Shown: positions 24,290 through 37,379, counted from the first letter of the stretch. The stretch is DNA of 64,000 nucleotides from Viscum album (GCA_963277665.1 OY728136.1:807017123-807081122), one strand, 5' to 3'. The notes: a model not told the origin generated them from the sequence alone. Numbers and translations: made by a program.

Positions 24290-24810
24290 ACTACTTATAA
24301 TTTATGTACATTAGAAGTATCATGTATGTATTTCCTCAAGTGATAAAAATGGGACACATTGTGGTTTTGAGAGTGGCACCGAAGAAGCACCAACAAATTA
24401 GAAACCATCCCATGTTGATTAAGAGTATCATACATAAAAATATTACAAGGGATAAACATTATATTCTTTCATAACAACAAAAAAAATCATCCATGGAGAA
24501 ATTCATTGTATGACCTTCTCATCAACTTCAAACTCCACATCACACCTATTATTGTCAACATTACTTTTCTATCGACTCTTATCAACCAAGATGTTCTATT
24601 GAATTGGTCTATAATTTTTTTATATCATTATCTAGCTCAATTCCAAATAGTTAAATTATCTATCTTTACCCATACATGTTGGAGTTTTACACTTTTTTTA
24701 ATATAGGGCTTCATCAAACTCCATATGACTTCTTGAGGACATAGAAAGTGTATCCATGTGACCCTATATTCAATTATACAAGGGAAATATTGTTGAGTTA
24801 TTGTAGTAGT
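24290..24810 (-). pseudogene. Integrase C-terminal relic, interrupted by the array
   Basis: The minus strand gives KSNVDNNRCDVEFEVDEKV near 24500-24560, which matches KSYVDNRRKYLEFKVGENV of the array copy. After an in-frame stop comes ISPW, then GMVSNLLVLLRCHSQNHNVS and HFYHLRKYIHDTSNV (24300-24420), matching the GIVAYRL...VHD.FH.S.LRKY.PDPTHV block before the chromodomain. To the right, EFDEALY near 24705 matches APYEALYG. All are separated by stops or frame slips. The missing catalytic core lies on the other side of the array at 46180-46480. Confidence 0.65.
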
Positions 24811-25221
24811 ACTATAGTAGTAACTGTTTTGTACTATAGTTGCTGGAAATATTCGTCAAACTGGGCCTTAAGGCCAATGGTATGGCCCTTGGCTATTATA
24901 AGGCATCTGGTCCACCGAAGGCCATCCGAACGGCTATCTCTCAAGGCCTTCATGCCACCATATGGCCTTCCTTCAACCACAAGGCCTTTGGTCAACATGA
25001 AATTGCATAAGAAACTACTAAAGATTGGAAGGGACAAGGATTCATGTAATGATTCATAAAATGCAGATCCACCCATGAATAGAAAACCTGAATTGGAAGA
25101 ATAATGGGTATTATATTTCTATCGGTACCAGTCCAGTGCATCTCTTCACAGGATAGCCAGTCAAAAATCCTTGAGAATGTAGAGTTCTTATATCAAAACT
25201 TTTTATAGCGAAGCGTGGTTC
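24811..25221. other. Unassigned stretch with AAGGCC words
   Basis: Between the integrase relic and the array is a moderately GC-rich stretch. At 24867-24996 AAGGC(C) or GGCCTT occurs about eight times in 130 bases. The LTRs of the array have a similar AAGGCCTTGGCCAAG stretch, so it may come from an older LTR fragment. The minus strand holds an open frame (24834-25076) with no recognisable domain; I do not call it a gene. Confidence 0.35.
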
Positions 25222-25226
25222 CATGT
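25222..25226. repeat. Target-site duplication CATGT, left
   Basis: Directly precedes TGTAATGCCCC, the outer end of the first LTR; identical to 45916-45920. Confidence 0.9.
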
Positions 25227-28200
25227 TGTAATGCCCCGACCCCAGTTACCCAGAGTCGGTGCATTATTACATAACATTGGCATAATCATAAAGAAATCAC
25301 GTCTTGATTGACCAATCAGTTTAGTATTATTGGAAACAGGATTCATACATAAGTTCAACTTTACAACTTGAAAAGAAATACAATGTGAATTTATTCAATT
25401 GGAAGCATCCAAGCCTCCAAAATAATGCCTCCAAGTCACTCATTACTAACTTCTTCATATCTTGGGAAAATGAAACATAATAAACTATTGAGCTCAAACA
25501 CTCAGTAAGGGTAATAAATAGAGTAGAAGATAACAAAAATATTAAGCATGGTGAATAATTGAAAACAGATTCCTTTACCAATAATAAACATGAATAATTT
25601 TATGGCAAGATTATGAGTTGATTAAATAATTCCTTAATAGAACATAATCATTGTTATTCTACTAGTTTAATGACCACATGATCCATCAATATTAATTTCA
25701 TTATGAGGAAATTTATAATTTCAGACATTCTAAAACATTTTTTCAAGGCCTTGGCCAAGACGTCTAAAAAGTATTAAGAACTCGGCCAAAACCATATATC
25801 AAAATTGGGAAAGGGCCTTGGCTAATTCTAGGTCTAGTTGTCTCATGAGACCTATCGATGCATCGAGGAGCTATAGCGGGCTCCACCCATCACTAACTAA
25901 GTCCAATAATTTCTTCATATGAAAAGGTTTAAACATATCATAAACATTCGTATTAAAACTAGCATATGAAATGTCAATACATTAACCATAAACAATGAAT
26001 GGTATAAAAATATCACATCCATAGTCAAACATATCACAAAACCTTCAATACAATATGTAAGCTTTGTATCATAATAAATCAACATCAAATAATGTTACAA
26101 TCCATCAATGTATGTTGACATAGATGGAATAAAAACCATTTTTAGATAAATATCTCTTCCTATTTTGAAATCTTTTAAGAGTCACATAATTATAAAGAAA
26201 GCATTTATATTGAAAATATTCTTATAAACTTGTTAGGGAAGGTTTGATGATGTTATAACGGCAGAAAATATCTGCACCCGCTGTATAAGTTAAAAAACAT
26301 TCTTACCTTAAATTTGTCGAAAAGGTCAAAAAGTACCTTTTTTTGGAAAATGACAGAAAGATTCATTTCAAAACACATACATGTATAAATGACATTGACC
26401 CATCATCTAGTAAATTGTAAAAAAATTTTGGAATACATTTTTAAGATACATGGATATGAATGATAAAGAGGCCCCATTAGATAATTACGTATAAACAACC
26501 TCGGATAATGAAGAGATTATGAAATAATCCCTTACCATGTAATTTTCCTTGGTAGAGGGTTGCTTAACATCCTATATAATAGTTAAATCATTTTTATTAA
26601 ATTATGAAAGAATAATATACATAAATATGATATCATATATTATCTTTTATAATTTTTTGTTAATAATATTTTAGTATGATCGTCGTTTCAGGTGTTGACT
26701 CACATGTTTTATTTTATATATTTAGTAAAATAAGTTGTATTTGTTATCCATAGGTTGTATCTTATTCATATCCAGAATGATATGACATCCTTAAAAATGA
26801 TTTTTAATCATCAAATGAAATTAGTCTTTAATTGATACAATGGAGATTGAATCTCATCGCGTTCATGGAAACGGTAGCCCGTCTGTACGCACGAACACTA
26901 CTTACATTTCATTTTTCATTATAAAAGGAATCAAAACCAAATTATACATAGGTATATTGTTATTCCATTATAATATAATATCTTATATATGTTACTTTTT
27001 TTAATTAACACCATCCTTTATACGTTCCATGTATGGTACGAATGAGTCATATCACTTTGAGGGGGCGGTAGTCCGCACTTCCTTAAGTGAAATTATCGTG
27101 TATATATATATAACATGAAACAAAAAATGGTATGCTATAAACTGGAATTATAGAAGATTATATATAAAATAAATAAAATTAATATCATATTTAATTATAT
27201 TTCCATCATAATGTCCACCATGAGAGGTGGAAGGAGATAATTAAAGAATCATCGTTTCGTGAGGTGTTTGGTTTCCATCCACAGAAACATTATCTTCATC
27301 CCCCATTAGATGGTGTTCTGTGTATGTGTTGATATAATAATTCTCATAAAAATATCCTAGTATATTTATTATACTATTTTTGTTACAAAACAAAATAATA
27401 ATAAGAGTTTAGGGGTTGTAGAAGTAAAATAAAATAAAATAAGCTAAGAGAAATCGTTACCTTTAATTTGAGTAACTCTCTATGGTTTGAAACTTAATGG
27501 ACTCTTAAAGTGTCTTCTGCCTAAGGTAAGTCCAGTAAGAGGTGGAGAGAGATTCATGGAGATTAATTGGGAAGAGGTAGGATGAGCCAAAATACTTGAG
27601 AGGTGTTAAGAATTGGTTAGAAGTGGTGTCCCTTTATAAGGGGGAGGAGGGGCTCATTTGGAAAGATTGAAAATGTTATTTTATTATATAATGATATTCA
27701 GTTACTAAAGATCCAAAACACATTAAATTTGAATATAAGATGAATCAATATAGAAATTAAATAAACCAATAATAAATGGATATGTTTTCGTTACTAATTT
27801 AGTATTTATAATCTTATTTATTTAAATCATTTATTAATGAGGTGCATACTACATCATTATTGTGTCATAAATAATTTATTTTATTAGATTTCTAAAAATA
27901 ATAAAAAAATACCATGATGTAGAAAATTATATTTAGCTTTCTAATTAATATTTATATTTTGTAATATAATATACATTACCCTATGAAAAAAAACTTTTTC
28001 CAAAAGATATATGCTTATGTCATTTTTGTATTTACTTTAATTTAATTAATATAAACTGTCATTATCACATAAAAGTGGCTCCATGGGGTCCCAAAAAAGA
28101 CCAAAAGATAGAAATGGTCGAACATGTATCCACCAATAGGGTAAGGACACGTTTTTGGGTAATATATTATTATTATAATATTATTTTTTACCATTATTTA

Positions 28201-28848
28201 CCGGATTTACCACTTAACCATGGAAAATAAATTTTTTACCGAAGTAATTATTCAAAATGTATAAAAATAAAACTTACATATTTAAAAAATTTGGACCTCC
28301 AAATTCTAAATATGGTATCCATTTTTATAAATTCAAAACACATAAGTGGAAGAAATTAATTTAAAAATGATTCCCATTGTCAAATCGAAAAGCGTGTTTT
28401 TAAGAAATAATTACTATCAAAATATTGACACTTGTTTATGTCTAGTTTAAATATGAAATTATATCCAATGACCAACATTGAATTAAATGGTAAAAATATA
28501 TTCTATCTATACTTTAAAAACACTCAATATTTTAATTTATCACCATAAATTATTTGGATTTAAAAAAGTTGTTTTTAATTAAAGTTTAGTATTTTTCACT
28601 ATTCATCAAAAATTGGAAGTTCATCGAAAAATACCAAAAATTCACCGTAGGTTAATTTTGATATTCCAAAATCCCAAAATGGAGTCTATTTTGAAAGATA
28701 AAATTTATAAAGTTTCTAAAAATTGGTTTTACTATTCATAACAGATAGTTTGATTAGTTGTGGTGAGTGTTAGAACTCAAAGTTGTGTACAACACTTGCA
28801 ATTGTATTATTCAAAGAGAAGAGTATCGTGGAATATTGGGGTGTTACA
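25227..28848 (-). repeat. LTR 1 of the array (3' LTR of left unit)
   Basis: In element direction it starts TGTAACACCCC (28848) and ends GGTCGGGGCATTACA (25227). U3 is about 1.2 kb up to the TATA box at 27631-27640. Compared by eye with the other two LTRs, it matches over its whole length with roughly one difference in seven bases in sampled stretches, mostly transitions. Confidence 0.9.
27631..27640 (-). promoter_or_regulatory. TATA box of LTR 1
   Basis: The minus strand reads CCCCCTTATAAAGGGACACC here; the same context occurs at matching positions in LTR 2 and LTR 3. Confidence 0.55.
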
Positions 28849-30260
28849 TTCTACCATACTTCAAATAATTGCGTCCTCGAAATTTCTAGAATATTAATGC
28901 ATAAAAAGGCTTAGGTGATTCTTCATCATAAGATCCTCGGGTTCCCACATTGTTTCTTCCATCTTATGGTTTCCCCATAGATCTTTTACAAGATGAGTCA
29001 TCAGGTTCTTCATCACTTGTTCTCTGGTATCAAGAATCTTGATGGGAACTTCGTAATAAGACAGATTAGGTTCCAGTTCTACTATTCATAAGTGAGTATA
29101 TAAGTTGGGTCAGGAATGTATTTTCCCAATAGTGATATGTGGAACACATCGTGAACTGTGGAGAGATTTGGCGGCATTTCCAAAGATAATCTATAGTCCC
29201 AATTCGTTCTAGAATTTCGAAAGGTCTGATGTACCAAGGACTCAATTTACCTTTCTTACCGAAATGTATAACTCGCTTCCAGGAAGATACCTTTAAGAAA
29301 ACATGATCTCATACCAGAAATTCCAAATCCTTCCTTCGGTTATCGGCATAGCTCTTCTGCCAACATAGATTTTGCATTGGATTACTTTCACCTTTTCTAT
29401 TGTTTCCTACACCAGTTCTGGGTCTACGAGTTTTCTATCACCAACATCATCCCAACAGGTTGTTGTGAGACATCTCTTTCCATATAACGCTTCATACGGT
29501 GCTATCTGAATACTTGAATAGAAGCTATTGTTATAGGAAAATTCTACCATAGGTAAATATTGCTCCCACATACCCTGATAGTCATGTGAGAAAGATATCA
29601 ACATGTCTTCTAAGGTTTGAATAGTCCGTTCTGATTGTCCATCTGTTTGGGGATGGTAGGCAGTGATAAAAAAAAGTTCAGTTTCCAAGGCCATCTGATG
29701 AATCTTCCAGAATATTGTAGTAAAATGGGGATCATGATCAGAAACAATCGATAGGGGTACTCCATGAAGTTTCACAACATCATTAATATATAGTCTTTCT
29801 ATAAATTCAAGAGGTAGATCTTATCTTATAGAAAGAAAATGTGCTGACTTGGTAAGACAATCAACAATGACCCATATTGCATCATTTCATCTTGGATTCT
29901 TTGGTAGTCCCACGAAAAATTCCATCATAATATTATCCCATTTCCACTCAGGTATTGGAAGAGGTTGCATGACTCATCCAGGGTTGTCTCCTTCGAGCTT
30001 TCACTTGTTGAAAAACTATTCATCTTGACACAAAATCAGAAATCGCACTCTTCATGTTTCCCCACCAAAAATGTTCCTTCAAATCTATATACATTTTGGT
30101 ACTCCCATGGTGTATAGAGAAATTGGAACTATGATAATCATCCAACAATTCCCTTTTTAGATCAGGTATATCGGGAACAAAAATCCTCTTCCCAAATTTT
30201 AAAATTCCATATTCATACACAAATTCACTCAATCTCCCATCAATCATATCATTAATCTTC
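28849..30260 (-). pseudogene. Integrase, left unit
   Basis: Zinc-binding domain at 30020-30247: the two His are kept (HSSNFSIHHGSTKMY), but the first Cys after FVSR has become a stop (TGA), so the HHCC finger is broken. Core: the second catalytic Asp (SDHDPHF) and the Glu in YHPQTDGQSERT (29640) lie in a clean frame of 122 codons at 29407-29775, continuing to APYEALYGKRC and WDDVGDRKL. The part with the first Asp (about 29890-29960) is broken by stops. The tail (29330-28900) holds LSPWYIRPFEI-type and chromodomain-like remnants with frame slips. It belongs to the pol of the left unit, and inactivation is certain. Confidence 0.85.
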
Positions 30261-30499
30261 TTTTGAAACTCTTTATCATAGGTATGAGAACTCTTTATCC
30301 TTTATAGTAAATATTGTTTGGCAATCATTTAAAAAATTATCTATGTTTCACCTTCTATGGTTATTCCCATATCCAACTTTACTAGATTAATGGAAATTAG
30401 ATCCCTTTCAACTCTCATTTTTTTCAAAACTCCATGATTCTTTCTGCTCAAAGCATCTGCCACCTTATTTTCCTTCCCTGGGTGGTAGGGTATTGTGCA

Positions 30500-30775
30500 A
30501 TCATAATCCTTGAGTAGTTGAAGTCATCGCCTTTGCATCATGTTGAGTTCTTTCTGTGAGAAAATATACTTCAAACTCTTGTGACCAGTATAAATATCAC
30601 ATTTCTCACCATAGATATAGTATCTCCATATCATCAAAGCAAATATTATAGCTACTAACTCAAGATAATGAGTAGGATTGTTTTTCTGATGAATTTTTAG
30701 TTGTCGTGATACATAGGAAATAATCATATCATTATTCATATGGACACAACCAAGTCCTTTCTCGATGCATCACTA
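30500..30775 (-). pseudogene. RNase H, left unit
   Basis: A clean frame at 30524-30739 has SYVSRQLKIHQKNNPTHYLE, VAIIFALMIWRYYIYGEKCD and IYTGHKSLKYIFSQKELNMM. In the family the first block carries the Glu of the active site (LELAAVVFAL) and the third an Asp (YTDHKSL). Here Asp is replaced by Gly (YTGHKSL), so catalysis is probably lost. The domain removes element RNA from the RNA-DNA hybrid. Stops flank the frame on both sides, splitting it from RT and integrase. Confidence 0.85.
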
Positions 30776-31640
30776 TAAATAAAGAACCAATTATTACCTG
30801 ATGGTAGATTCAATATCCGAGCATTGACTAATCTTCTCCTTAGTTATTCATAAAATTCTTCACACTATTTTTTCCAAACAAATTTAACCCCTTTTCATGT
30901 GAGCTTCGTTAATGGGTTATCCAATTGGGTCAAATTCTGGATGAAACATCGATAATAACTTGCTAATCCAATAAAACTGCATACCTCGGTTATACTCATT
31001 GGTGATGGACATTCTGGGACTACATTGTCCTTAGAAGGATCAATGGAAATTCCATCCATAGAGACAATACAGCCAGGAAAAGAAATATCCTGAATTCAGA
31101 ATTCACACTTGCTAAACATCCCATATAATTCATGTCTTCTATGAGTCTTCAGGATAATGAACATGTGATTTTCATGATCTTCATAGATTTTGGAGTATAC
31201 CAAGATATCATCAATAAATACCACTACAAAATCATCAAGACATTCCTTGAAAACTCTTTTCATTAGATCCATGAAGATAGAGGGTGCATTAGTCAATGCA
31301 AAAGGCATTATTATAAACTCGTAATGCCCGTCCCTGGTTTGAAATGCTGTCTTCAGAATGTCTTCCTTCTTCACACACAACTAATGGTATCCAGATCGAA
31401 TGTCAAATTTGAAAAGTATTGAGCTCCATGCAGGTGGTCAAATAAATCATCAATGTAAGGTAGGGGATATTTGTTCTTTATTGTTATAACATTGATCTCC
31501 CTGTATTCGATACATAACCTCATAGATCCATCATTTTTTATAACAAAAAGGACATGGGATCCTCATGGAGAAACACTAGGGTGAATAAATCCCTTATTAC
31601 TCAATTCCTCTAGTTGATTCTTTAGTTACACTAATTCCAT
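30776..31640 (-). pseudogene. Reverse transcriptase, left unit
   Basis: Blocks in order: LEELSNKGFIHPSVSP (31610-31560) followed by a stop in place of Trp; [20 protein letters not shown], then [12 protein letters not shown]; then a clean frame at 31096-31380 with KTAFQTRDGHYEFIIMPFAL, TNAPSIFMDLMKRVFK and [14 protein letters not shown]. The catalytic FIDD is intact. The thumb and connection follow towards 30900 with stops. The gene lies between protease and RNase H, as in all Ty3/gypsy elements. At least two nonsense codons and a gap near 31385 inactivate it. Confidence 0.88.
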
Positions 31641-32250
31641 AGTGGCCATTATATAAGGCATATTCAATATAGGCCTTGAAACAGGAATTAAATCAATGGA
31701 AAACTCAGTTTCTCGTTCTGGAGGATGTCCAGTTAAATCTTCATAAAACACATCTACATATTCTTTCACAATAGGTGCATCCCCTATTTGAAAATTCCTT
31801 TCCTCTCTCATGGTTATTTCATTCTCTTCCTCCCAAATAATTGAATTTAGTAGAGCTACTAGGGGTGAATCCAGAAAAGAATTAGGTGGTGATGATTCTT
31901 CTCTAAAAATAAGGTGTTCATTATCATCATCATAAAAAACTGTAACCTCCTTCTTCTTACAAAAACTATTTTCATCATGGTTTGAAATCCAATACATACC
32001 TAGGATTATATCAAATTGAATCATAGTAATGATGATGAGGTCTGCAGATAAAGAACATTTATATTCTCTAATGGGAACAGATTCACAGAACTTTGTTGCA
32101 ATTATACTTCCCTTACGAGTTTTAAATGACAACTCCATTGTTAAATCAAATAGGAAATATCTAATTTTCTTATCAAACTAGGAAGATACGAAAAACTGTG
32201 ATGATGTAGAATCAAATAAATAATTTTCTAAACTTGAGGAAACCGTTAAA
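31626..32250 (-). pseudogene. Protease and protease-RT linker, left unit
   Basis: Near 32213 the frame reads LFDSTSSQFFVSS and then stops; this is the retropepsin active site, usually DSGATHSF in this family, so the Asp is kept but Gly has become Thr. The clean frame 31626-32138 holds the second half of the protease (QFDIILGMYWIS, the hydrophobic-hydrophobic-Gly block before the flap end) and the linker (VDVFYEDLTGHPPERETEFS, IDLIPVSRPI) leading into RT. The gene is dead, because the frame is closed between the two parts. Confidence 0.8.
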
Positions 32251-32289
32251 TTACCTTCCACAACGTTTTTCAGAGATTCTACCTTAGCA

Positions 32290-33352
32290 GTAGTGATATC
32301 ATAAGCTTGTCCTTGATCCCTTACATTTTCTGAGGTATGTTCCCCTGATTCTTAGGTCATTCATGTGCACAGTTTCCCATCTCCATAATGTTGTAGCATT
32401 AATAATTGGTAGTGTCTTTCTTTCCCTTACAATCACCATCAAGATGACATTTCTATCCACAATTGTAGCATAATATTTTTCCATTTATATAGGCACCAGG
32501 GTGATTCCTTCCACAATTATCACGTGGTGGAAATTCAATCCTTCCCTTCTTCCCTGTTTCCTTATATCCTTTCCTAGAGTGTTCAGTAGATAAAATCTTC
32601 TCTTACTTTTCTTTAATGTCGTAAGACTTAGAGAATTCCTTTTCTGTCTTGATAGCACATGATACAATATCTTCCTAATACGAGAAGGATAATGATACTA
32701 AATCTCAATGGATGAATGGTTTTAACCCATAAAATAAATGATCAATATTACTTCTTGGGTTACATATATAATCTGCAACATTCCTTGCTAACCTTGTAAG
32801 GATAGCCTCATACTTTTCAATATTCTTATCATCCTTTTTCCTCAGACTAAGAAATTTCCTTTCCATATCTTCTTGATGGTCACTAGGAAAGTATTTCTCT
32901 GAGAAAATATATTTAAACTCCCTACATTCAATGTTTTATACTTTATCATAATCCTTTGTGTTTTGAATTAATGGCCACCATTAATCAGCATCTCCAGTGA
33001 GGTGATAAACTGCCACGACAACTTTATCCCTTCTACTACTCCCTAAAGCCTGAAATATTTTCTCTAGGGAAATTATCCACTGCTCAGGTACGAATGGTTT
33101 TGTATTCCCATTGAATGTCGGTGGTTTTTACCTTATGAAGCTATCTAACATTGATCCTCCACAAAGTGGATTTGGGTGCTCCATACGGGTAATGATGTTA
33201 TTCATAAGTTGAGTGAGCTGTCCCAATATGGTGATTTGATGATCAGCAGTAGTTGCATCACCAACTCCAGTATAATTATCTTCTATAGGATGGAAATCCC
33301 TACATGGATTTTGTGCATTGATACAAATTCCATTCCTTCCAGTAGGCTCCAT
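32290..33352 (-). pseudogene. Gag with CCHC zinc knuckle, left unit
   Basis: Starts MEPTGRNGICINAQ at 33352. The N-terminal part (QLTQLMNNIITRM) leads to the core KPPTFNGNTKPFVPEQWIIS at about 33116-33057, then LEKIFQALG and VVAVYHLTGDAD, followed by a stop in place of the usual Trp/Arg-Trp. At 32429-32470 lies C-x2-C-x4-H-x4-C (CYNCG-stop-KCHLDGDC). A second knuckle remnant follows at about 32350-32400. Several stops interrupt the frame. The function would be packaging of element RNA; the order gag-protease-RT is standard. Confidence 0.8.
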
Positions 33353-33842
33353 TTCTATTCAATTTCATACACTAGATTAGTTTATGAATCGTAATACATA
33401 AATCCAAACTTGTAAAAAAAACTTTACATAAGTTGAACGGTTTATGGATATAATCCATAATAATAAAAATCATTTCTTTGAGGAATTATATACTCCTAAA
33501 CCCTTCATAATGGTTTGTAAATAATATGAGAATTATCTTATGCATATCCCGAAGGAGTGTCGTTACCAAGATTTCAACAAGTCCCATTTTCGTGCATGAG
33601 TTACCATTTGAGTCTAGCTCAGAGCAGTGTTTTCGGGTTTTACCTCTAGGTACATATGTGTTAGATCCGCCTCTACCTGCTCGTTTCAAGACATGCTTGT
33701 ATTTCTTGTAAAACTCACAAAATCTCTACAATACCAAAATTCTAGGATGTTCTTCTATACTAATCCAGAAAGTCCATCTTATGTCTATGTGATCTAATTA
33801 GAGTTTATCTAAATCAATCTTCGAAGGTTTGTACTAAACTCT

Positions 33843-33853
33843 CTCTGATACCA
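33843..33853 (-). other. Primer-binding site, initiator tRNA-Met (left unit)
   Basis: On the minus strand TGGTATCAGAG starts two bases after the end of LTR 2. This is the usual plant retrotransposon primer site; the following bases (AGAG) no longer match. Confidence 0.9.
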
Positions 33854-33855
33854 AC

Positions 33856-36800
33856 TTTAACGCCCCAACCCCAGTTACCCAGAGTCAGTTCATTATTACA
33901 TAACATTGGAATGTTCACTAGGAAATCATGTCTCGAAATAATGATCAGTTTAGTATTATTGGAAACACGATTCATACATAAGTTCAACATTATATCTTGA
34001 AAGTAAATACAACAAAAAATTTTTCCACTGGAAACATCCAAGCCTCCTAAATAATTCCTTAATGTCACTCACAACTAACTTCTTCATATCTTGGGAAAAT
34101 GAAATATAAGAAAGGGGTGATCTCAATCACTCAGTAAGGGTAAGAAATACAATGGAAGCTAATATAAATATTAAGCATAGTGAATAATTGAATCCATGTG
34201 CCTTTACCAAAAGTAAACATGATTAATTATATGACAGGAGTATGAGTCAAGTAAATAATGCCATAATAAAACATAATCATTGGTATTTTACTAGTATAAT
34301 GACCATATAAACCATCGATATTATTTTCATAATGAGGAAATGTATAATGCCGGACATTCTGAAACATTTTTTCATGGCATCATCCAAGGCATCTAGAAAT
34401 GATTAATGCCTCGGCCAAAACCATATATCAAAATTGTGAAAGGTCCTCAGACAATTCCACATCTATTTGTCTCATGAGACCGACTGATGCATTGAGGAGC
34501 TATAGTGGGATCCACCTGTCACTTACTAATTCCAATACCTTCCTTATATGAAAAGGTTTAAACATATCATAAACATTCGTATTAAAACTAGCATACGAAA
34601 TGTCAATACTTTAACCATAATCAATGAATGGAATAAAAATACCACATCCATAGTCAAACATATCACAAAACCTTCAATTCAATATGTAAGATTTGTATCA
34701 TAATAAAGCAAAATCAAATAAACATAAAATCCATCAAACGATGTTGACATAGATGGAATCAAAACCCATTTTAGAGAAATATCTCTTTCTATTTTGAAAT
34801 AATTTAAGAGTCAAATAATTATAAAGAAAAAATTTATTTTGAAAATATTATTATAAGCTTTTATGTTAATCTTTGATGATGTTATAACGGCGGAAAATAG
34901 CCGCACCCGTCGTATATGTTAAAAAAATTCTTTCCTTAAATTTTTCGAAAAGGTTAAAAGTACCTTATTTGGAAAACGAAGGAATGATTTCTTTCAAAAC
35001 ACATATGGTTATAAATGACATTAACTTATTGTCTAGTTAATAGTTAAAAATTGTTATTAAATTATACAATAATCATATACATAAATATGATATCATATAT
35101 GATCTATTAATATTGCTCTATGTATAATATTTTAGTATTATCGTCGTTTCGGGTGTTCACTTACTAATTTTATTTTATATGTTTTGTAACATAAGTCGTG
35201 TTTGTTATCCATATATTGTATCTTATTCATATCCATAATTATATCAAGTCCATAAAAAAAAATTTAATCATCAAATGATATTCTTATTGAATGGATATGA
35301 TGGGTAATGAATCTCATCAGATTCATGGAGACTGTAGCACGTCCGTATGCACGAACACTACATCCATTTCATTTTTCATTTAAAAAGTTATAAAAACAAA
35401 TCATAAATAGGTATATTGTTGTTACAGGATAATATAATATCTTATATATGTTACTTATGTTAATTAACACCATCCTTTATACGTTCTATGTATGGTATGA
35501 ATGAGTCATATCACTTTGAGGGGCGGTTGTCCACACTTCCTCAAATGAAATTATCCCATATATATACAACATGAAATGAATAATGGTATTCTATAAAATG
35601 GAATTATATAAACTTATATAAAAAATAAATATCATTAATATCATATTTAATTATAGTTCCATCATAATGGCCACCATGAGTGGTGGTAGGAGATAATTAA
35701 ACAATCATTGTTTCGTGAGGCGTTTGGTTTCCATCCACAAAACATTATGTTATTCAACCATTAATATGGAGGTGTGTGTAAGTGTTGTTCGAATACATAT
35801 CATAAAAATATCCTATTATATGTTGTATAATTTTTTTGTTACAAAAGAAAATAATAAGAAACGTTTAGGGGTTGGAGAAGTAAAATAAATGAAAAGAAGC
35901 TAAGAGAAATCATTGCCTTTAATTTGGGTAACTTCTTTGGTTTGAACCAAAAAGGACTCTGGAAGTTCCTTCTGCCTATGTTGAGGCTTCTAGGAGGTGG
36001 AGAGGGATGTAGAGAGATTAATTGGGCAGCCTTTTGATTATCCAAAAGGCTTGAGATGTATGAGGAATTTGTTATAAGTGGTGTCCTTTTATAAGGGGGA
36101 GGAGGGGATCTTTATGAAAGATTGAAAATATTATATTATTATATAATGATATTCAGTTTCATAAGATCCAAAACTCATTAATGTTGCATAAAAAATGACT
36201 CATAATCTAAATAAAGTCAACCAATAATAATTGTATATGTTTTAGTATTATTTTAGTCTTTATAATATTATTTATTTAAATCATTTATTAATAAGGTAAA
36301 TACTACATCCTTATTATTTCATTGATAAATTATTTTATTAGATTTCTAAAAATTATAAAACAAATATCATGACATATGATATCTTTTTATATTTCTAATG
36401 ATGATTTATAGTCGAAAATATATCATATATAACCCTATGTAAAAATTGTTTTTCTTAAAATATATATGCTTATGTTATTTTTGTATTTACATTACCTTTA
36501 TTAATATAAAGTGTCATTATCACTTACAAGTAGCTCCATGTGGTCCCAAAATCGACCCAAATATTCCCATGGTCGGATGTGTATCATCCAATAGGGTAAG
36601 GAAACGTTTTGGGAAAATTTAGTATTATTATTATATTTTTTTACCCTTATTTACAAGATTTACCCCTTAACCATGGTAAATAAATTTTTTACCGAAGTAA
36701 TTATTCAAAATGTCTAAAAATAAAAGTTACATATTTACATAATATAAACCTACTGATTCTAAATATGGATTCCAAATTTCTAAATTCAAAACACATAAGT

Positions 36801-37293
36801 GGAAGAAAGTAATTTAAAAACAATTCCCGTTGTAAAAAAAGCATGTTTTTAAGAAATAATACTCTCAAAAGATTGACACTTGTTTATATCTAGTTTAAAT
36901 GTGAAACTAAGTCCAATGAAAAACATTGAATTAAATGGTAAAAATATATTATAAATATAATTTAACACCACTCAATAGTATAATTTTTCACTATATATTA
37001 TTTGGATTTATAATGTTTTTTTTAATTAAAGTTTAGTATTTTTCACTATTCATCAAAAATTGGAAGTTCTCAGAAAAATACCAAAAATTCACCCTAGGTT
37101 AATTTTGAGATTTCGAATCCAAAAATGGAGTCCATTTTGAATGATAAAATTTATAAAATTTGAATAGTGGGTATTAATATTCATAATGGCTAGTTTTATT
37201 GGTTGTGGTGTGTGTTAGAACTCGAAGTTTCGTACAACACACGTTATTGTATTATTCAAAGTGAAACATAACATGGAAGCTTGGGGTGTTATA
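33856..37293 (-). repeat. LTR 2 of the array, shared by both units
   Basis: In element direction it starts TATAACACCCC (37293) and ends GGGGCGTTAAA (33856); both terminal dinucleotides carry one transition or transversion relative to TG and CA. It is flanked on the left by a primer site and on the right by a purine tract, with no target duplication of its own. It is about 180 bases shorter than the other two LTRs because of small deletions. Confidence 0.9.
36086..36095 (-). promoter_or_regulatory. TATA box of LTR 2
   Basis: The minus strand reads CCCCCTTATAAAAGGACACC, matching the LTR 1 and LTR 3 context. Confidence 0.55.
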
Positions 37294-37304
37294 TTTTCCC
37301 CTCC
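37294..37304 (-). other. Polypurine tract of the right unit
   Basis: The minus strand reads GGAGGGGAAAA immediately before LTR 2, the place and composition expected for second-strand priming. The equivalent place next to LTR 1 (28849-28862) is degenerate. Confidence 0.8.
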
Positions 37305-37379
37305 ATAAAATAATTTCTTCTTTGAAATTTCTATAATATTAATGCATAAAAAGACACAGTTGGTTCTTCATCATAAGTT

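Noticed and set aside
24834..25076. Possible small host gene in the AAGGCC stretch (80 codons, minus)
   Set aside because: No start context, no domain, and it sits between two pieces of a retrotransposon; the words resemble LTR sequence.
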